From NCBI RefSeq assembly GCF_030317105.1, contig NZ_JASZYG010000002.1:620001-684000 (forward strand): 64,000 nt of DNA, in the 5' to 3' direction. Source of the stretch: Variovorax brevis (lineage in GTDB: Bacteria; Pseudomonadota; Gammaproteobacteria; Burkholderiales; Burkholderiaceae_C). The notes beneath the pieces are model-generated. The model searched no databases and was not told the DNA's origin. It was given only the letters and a program-made list of their open reading frames with translations. Positions 62,531 to 64,000 of this stretch are shown in pieces. Each line of letters starts with the position of its first letter. The first letter of the stretch is position 1. Both the position numbers and the translations under genes were made by a program.

Positions 62531-62554
62531 AGCGCGCGAATCGCTTTCAGGCGG

Positions 62555-62589
62555 CCGCAGTCCCGGTGCCGGGGCTGCGGTCTTTTTCT
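62555..62589 (+). terminator. Intrinsic terminator
   Basis: CCGCAGTCCCGG-TG-CCGGGGCTGCGG forms a near-perfect 12-bp stem with one mismatch, directly followed by TCTTTTTC. It ends the lipoprotein transcript. Confidence 0.85.
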
Positions 62590-62636
62590 TGCGCGAACCG
62601 CCTTGGCGCGAAAGAATGATCCGCTCTGGAGGCCTC

Positions 62637-63845
62637 ATGCCGAGCAAGCAACCCCTCAATGCGTCGCGCGTCGCGCAACTGCACGATGCGATGCGCCAGC
62701 ATGTCGAACGCGGCGACATCCCCGGCATCGTGACGCTTGTCGCGCGCGGCGATGACGTGCATGTCAATGCCGTCGGCACCCTGACGATCGATGGCAAGGC
62801 GCCGATACGCCGCGACACCATCTTCCGCGTCGCATCGATCACCAAGCCCATCGCCGCGGCTGCCGCAATGATGCTGGTCGACGACGGTAAGCTCCGCCTC
62901 GAAGATGCCATCGAACCGTGGTTGCCGGAGCTGGCGAATCGCAAGGTGCTGCGCAGCATCGAATCGCCGCTCGACGACACCGTGGCTGCAAAGCGCGCGA
63001 TCTCCGTTCGTGACGTGCTGACCTACTGCTTCGGCTTCGGCAGCGTCATGGCCATGCCGGGCACTCACCCCATTCAGCAACCGATTGCAGAAGGGCATCT
63101 GGGTGGTGATGGCCCACCGCAGCCGGCGCTGACGCCCGCAACGGATGAATGGATGCGCAGGCTGGGCGATTTGCCGCTGATGTACCAGCCCGGCGAGCGC
63201 TGGGCCTACAACACAGGTGGCGACGTGCTCGGCGTGCTGATCGCGCGCGTGGCCGGGCAATCCTTCGGGGACTTCCTGCGCGAGAGGATGTTCGGTCCGC
63301 TCGGCATGAAAGACACGGCGTTCAGCGTGCCCGCGTCCAGTCTCGATCGGCTGCCCGGCTGCTATGCCTTCAACCACGCGAGCCAGAAGCTGGAAGTGTT
63401 CGACAACGCATCGGCCGCCAGCGACTACAGCCGACCACCTGCCTTCGAATCGGGTGCAGGCGGGCTGGTGTCGACCGTTGACGACTACTTCGCCTTCAGC
63501 AGGATGATGCTGGACAAAGGCATGCACAAGGGCGTGCGACTCTTGTCAGAAGCGTCGGTCGAAGCGATGACGCGCGACCAGCTCACACCCGTGCAGCGGC
63601 AAGGCACAGAGATCTTCTTCGGCGATCACAGCAGTTGGGGCCTCGGAATGGGCGTCAACATCCGTCAGTCGCTGCCGTGGACGGTGCCCGGCCGCTTCGG
63701 CTGGGACGGCGGGTTCGACACCTCGGCCTGGTCCGATCCGGCGAATGATTTCATCGGCATCCTGCTCACGCAACGGCTCATGGATTCGCCCGCGCCGCCG
63801 GCCGTGTTCACCGACTTCTGGACGCACGCTTACCGCGCCCTTTGA
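62637..63845 (+). CDS. Serine hydrolase, class C beta-lactamase / penicillin-binding-like
   Basis: 402 aa. The nucleophile SxxK is SITK (Ser 67, Lys 70), the Tyr motif is WAYNTGG (about 188-194), and the third motif position holds GWDGGF (about 356). There is no signal peptide, as in many EstB-like esterases of this superfamily, so it is more likely a cytoplasmic esterase than a resistance enzyme. GGAGG lies 5 nt before ATG 62637. The 3' end overlaps the convergent tag gene by 38 nt. Confidence 0.88.
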   Translation: MPSKQPLNASRVAQLHDAMRQHVERGDIPGIVTLVARGDDVHVNAVGTLTIDGKAPIRRDTIFRVASITKPIAAAAAMMLVDDGKLRLEDAIEPWLPELANRKVLRSIESPLDDTVAAKRAISVRDVLTYCFGFGSVMAMPGTHPIQQPIAEGHLGGDGPPQPALTPATDEWMRRLGDLPLMYQPGERWAYNTGGDVLGVLIARVAGQSFGDFLRERMFGPLGMKDTAFSVPASSLDRLPGCYAFNHASQKLEVFDNASAASDYSRPPAFESGAGGLVSTVDDYFAFSRMMLDKGMHKGVRLLSEASVEAMTRDQLTPVQRQGTEIFFGDHSSWGLGMGVNIRQSLPWTVPGRFGWDGGFDTSAWSDPANDFIGILLTQRLMDSPAPPAVFTDFWTHAYRAL

Positions 63846-64000
63846 CCTGTTCGCGGCGGAAGCATTCGAGGCTGTGGTCGTTGACGATGCCCACCGCCTG
63901 CATCCACGCATAGACGATCACCGGCCCGACGAACTTGAAGCCGCGGCGCTTCAGTTCCTTCGAGATTTGCTCGGACAAAGGCGATGAGGCGACGAAGCCG
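63808..64000 (-). CDS. tag: DNA-3-methyladenine glycosylase I, C-terminal part
   Basis: The minus-strand frame from the right edge reads LSEQISKELKRRGFKFVG, then VIVYAWMQAVGIVNDHSLEC, the C-terminus of Tag, ending at TGA 63808. The zinc-snap His and Cys (NDHSLEC, HxxxC) are present. Tag removes 3-methyladenine from DNA. The N-terminal two thirds lie outside the window. The tail after the zinc snap is short and Arg-rich. Confidence 0.9.
   Translation of the reverse strand, partial: GFVASSPLSEQISKELKRRGFKFVGPVIVYAWMQAVGIVNDHSLECFRREQVKGRGKRASRSR

Noticed and set aside
62637..63845. Antibiotic-resistance beta-lactamase
   Set aside because: The SxxK motif is shared with class C enzymes, but there is no signal peptide and the third motif is GWDGG rather than KTG; an esterase-type serine hydrolase is more likely.

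Overview
The window is GC-rich with dense coding. NAD-glutamate dehydrogenase of the 180-kDa class, a Bug/TctC tricarboxylate-type binding protein, NhaR, a Bax-inhibitor-1 protein and many LysR/WYL/Rrf2 regulators together suggest a chromosomal piece of a Burkholderiales bacterium, probably Comamonadaceae (Variovorax-like). This is inferred from gene content only. I saw no tRNA, rRNA, insertion sequence, integrase or CRISPR array.

Layout. 1-5.5 kb: a uptake/catabolism set (MFS carrier, aconitase AcnA, a binding-protein-like protein without a signal peptide, a Bug binding protein), then a GDSL/SGNH hydrolase (5.7-7.0 kb). 7.1-10.2 kb, minus: a small membrane protein, a DUF3616 protein and an OPT-family transporter. 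10.4-16.7 kb, minus: a five-gene cell-envelope operon (DUF4331 protein, small lipoprotein, TPR protein, HupE/UreJ membrane protein, TonB-dependent receptor), divergent from an ECF sigma/RskA-type anti-sigma pair (16.9-18.2 kb). The 180 bp between them carries two back-to-back copies of the same promoter, TGAATCC-N16-CGTATT. 18.3-25.7 kb: an NTF2-like protein, NAD-glutamate dehydrogenase, and an adenylate-cyclase/TolB-like/TPR protein.

26.0-37.7 kb is the most unusual part. A sigma-54 enhancer-binding protein converges on a seven-gene minus-strand operon: a protein with tandem hydrophobic modules, an HEVGH metalloprotease, a 701-aa unknown, an alpha-oxoamine-synthase-like PLP enzyme, a highly repetitive SRQGG/EYEGE protein, a peptidoglycan amidase with a GIY-YIG-like C-terminus, and an amidohydrolase. 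Near-perfect sigma-54 promoters drive this operon and, divergently, a 73-aa protein. Two of the operon products share repeated modules and a conserved C-terminal WxRRG motif. I know of no described system with this composition.

37.8-43.9 kb: ordinary genes (ceramidase-like membrane protein, dienelactone hydrolase, TerC, Rrf2 regulator, Bax-inhibitor-1 protein, NhaR, ankyrin protein). 43.9-58.3 kb: a WYL-domain regulator followed by a DNA-repair operon (SbcD-like nuclease, SbcC-like ATPase, RecC, RecB, RecD). A 17-bp palindrome GGCTCA-N5-TGAGCC lies before the regulator and again before the repair operon, suggesting one shared operator. 58.4-61.3 kb: a sugar-type ABC importer with a clear sigma-70 promoter. 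61.5-64 kb: a lipoprotein with a good terminator, a class-C-beta-lactamase-like hydrolase, and the 3' end of tag on the minus strand.
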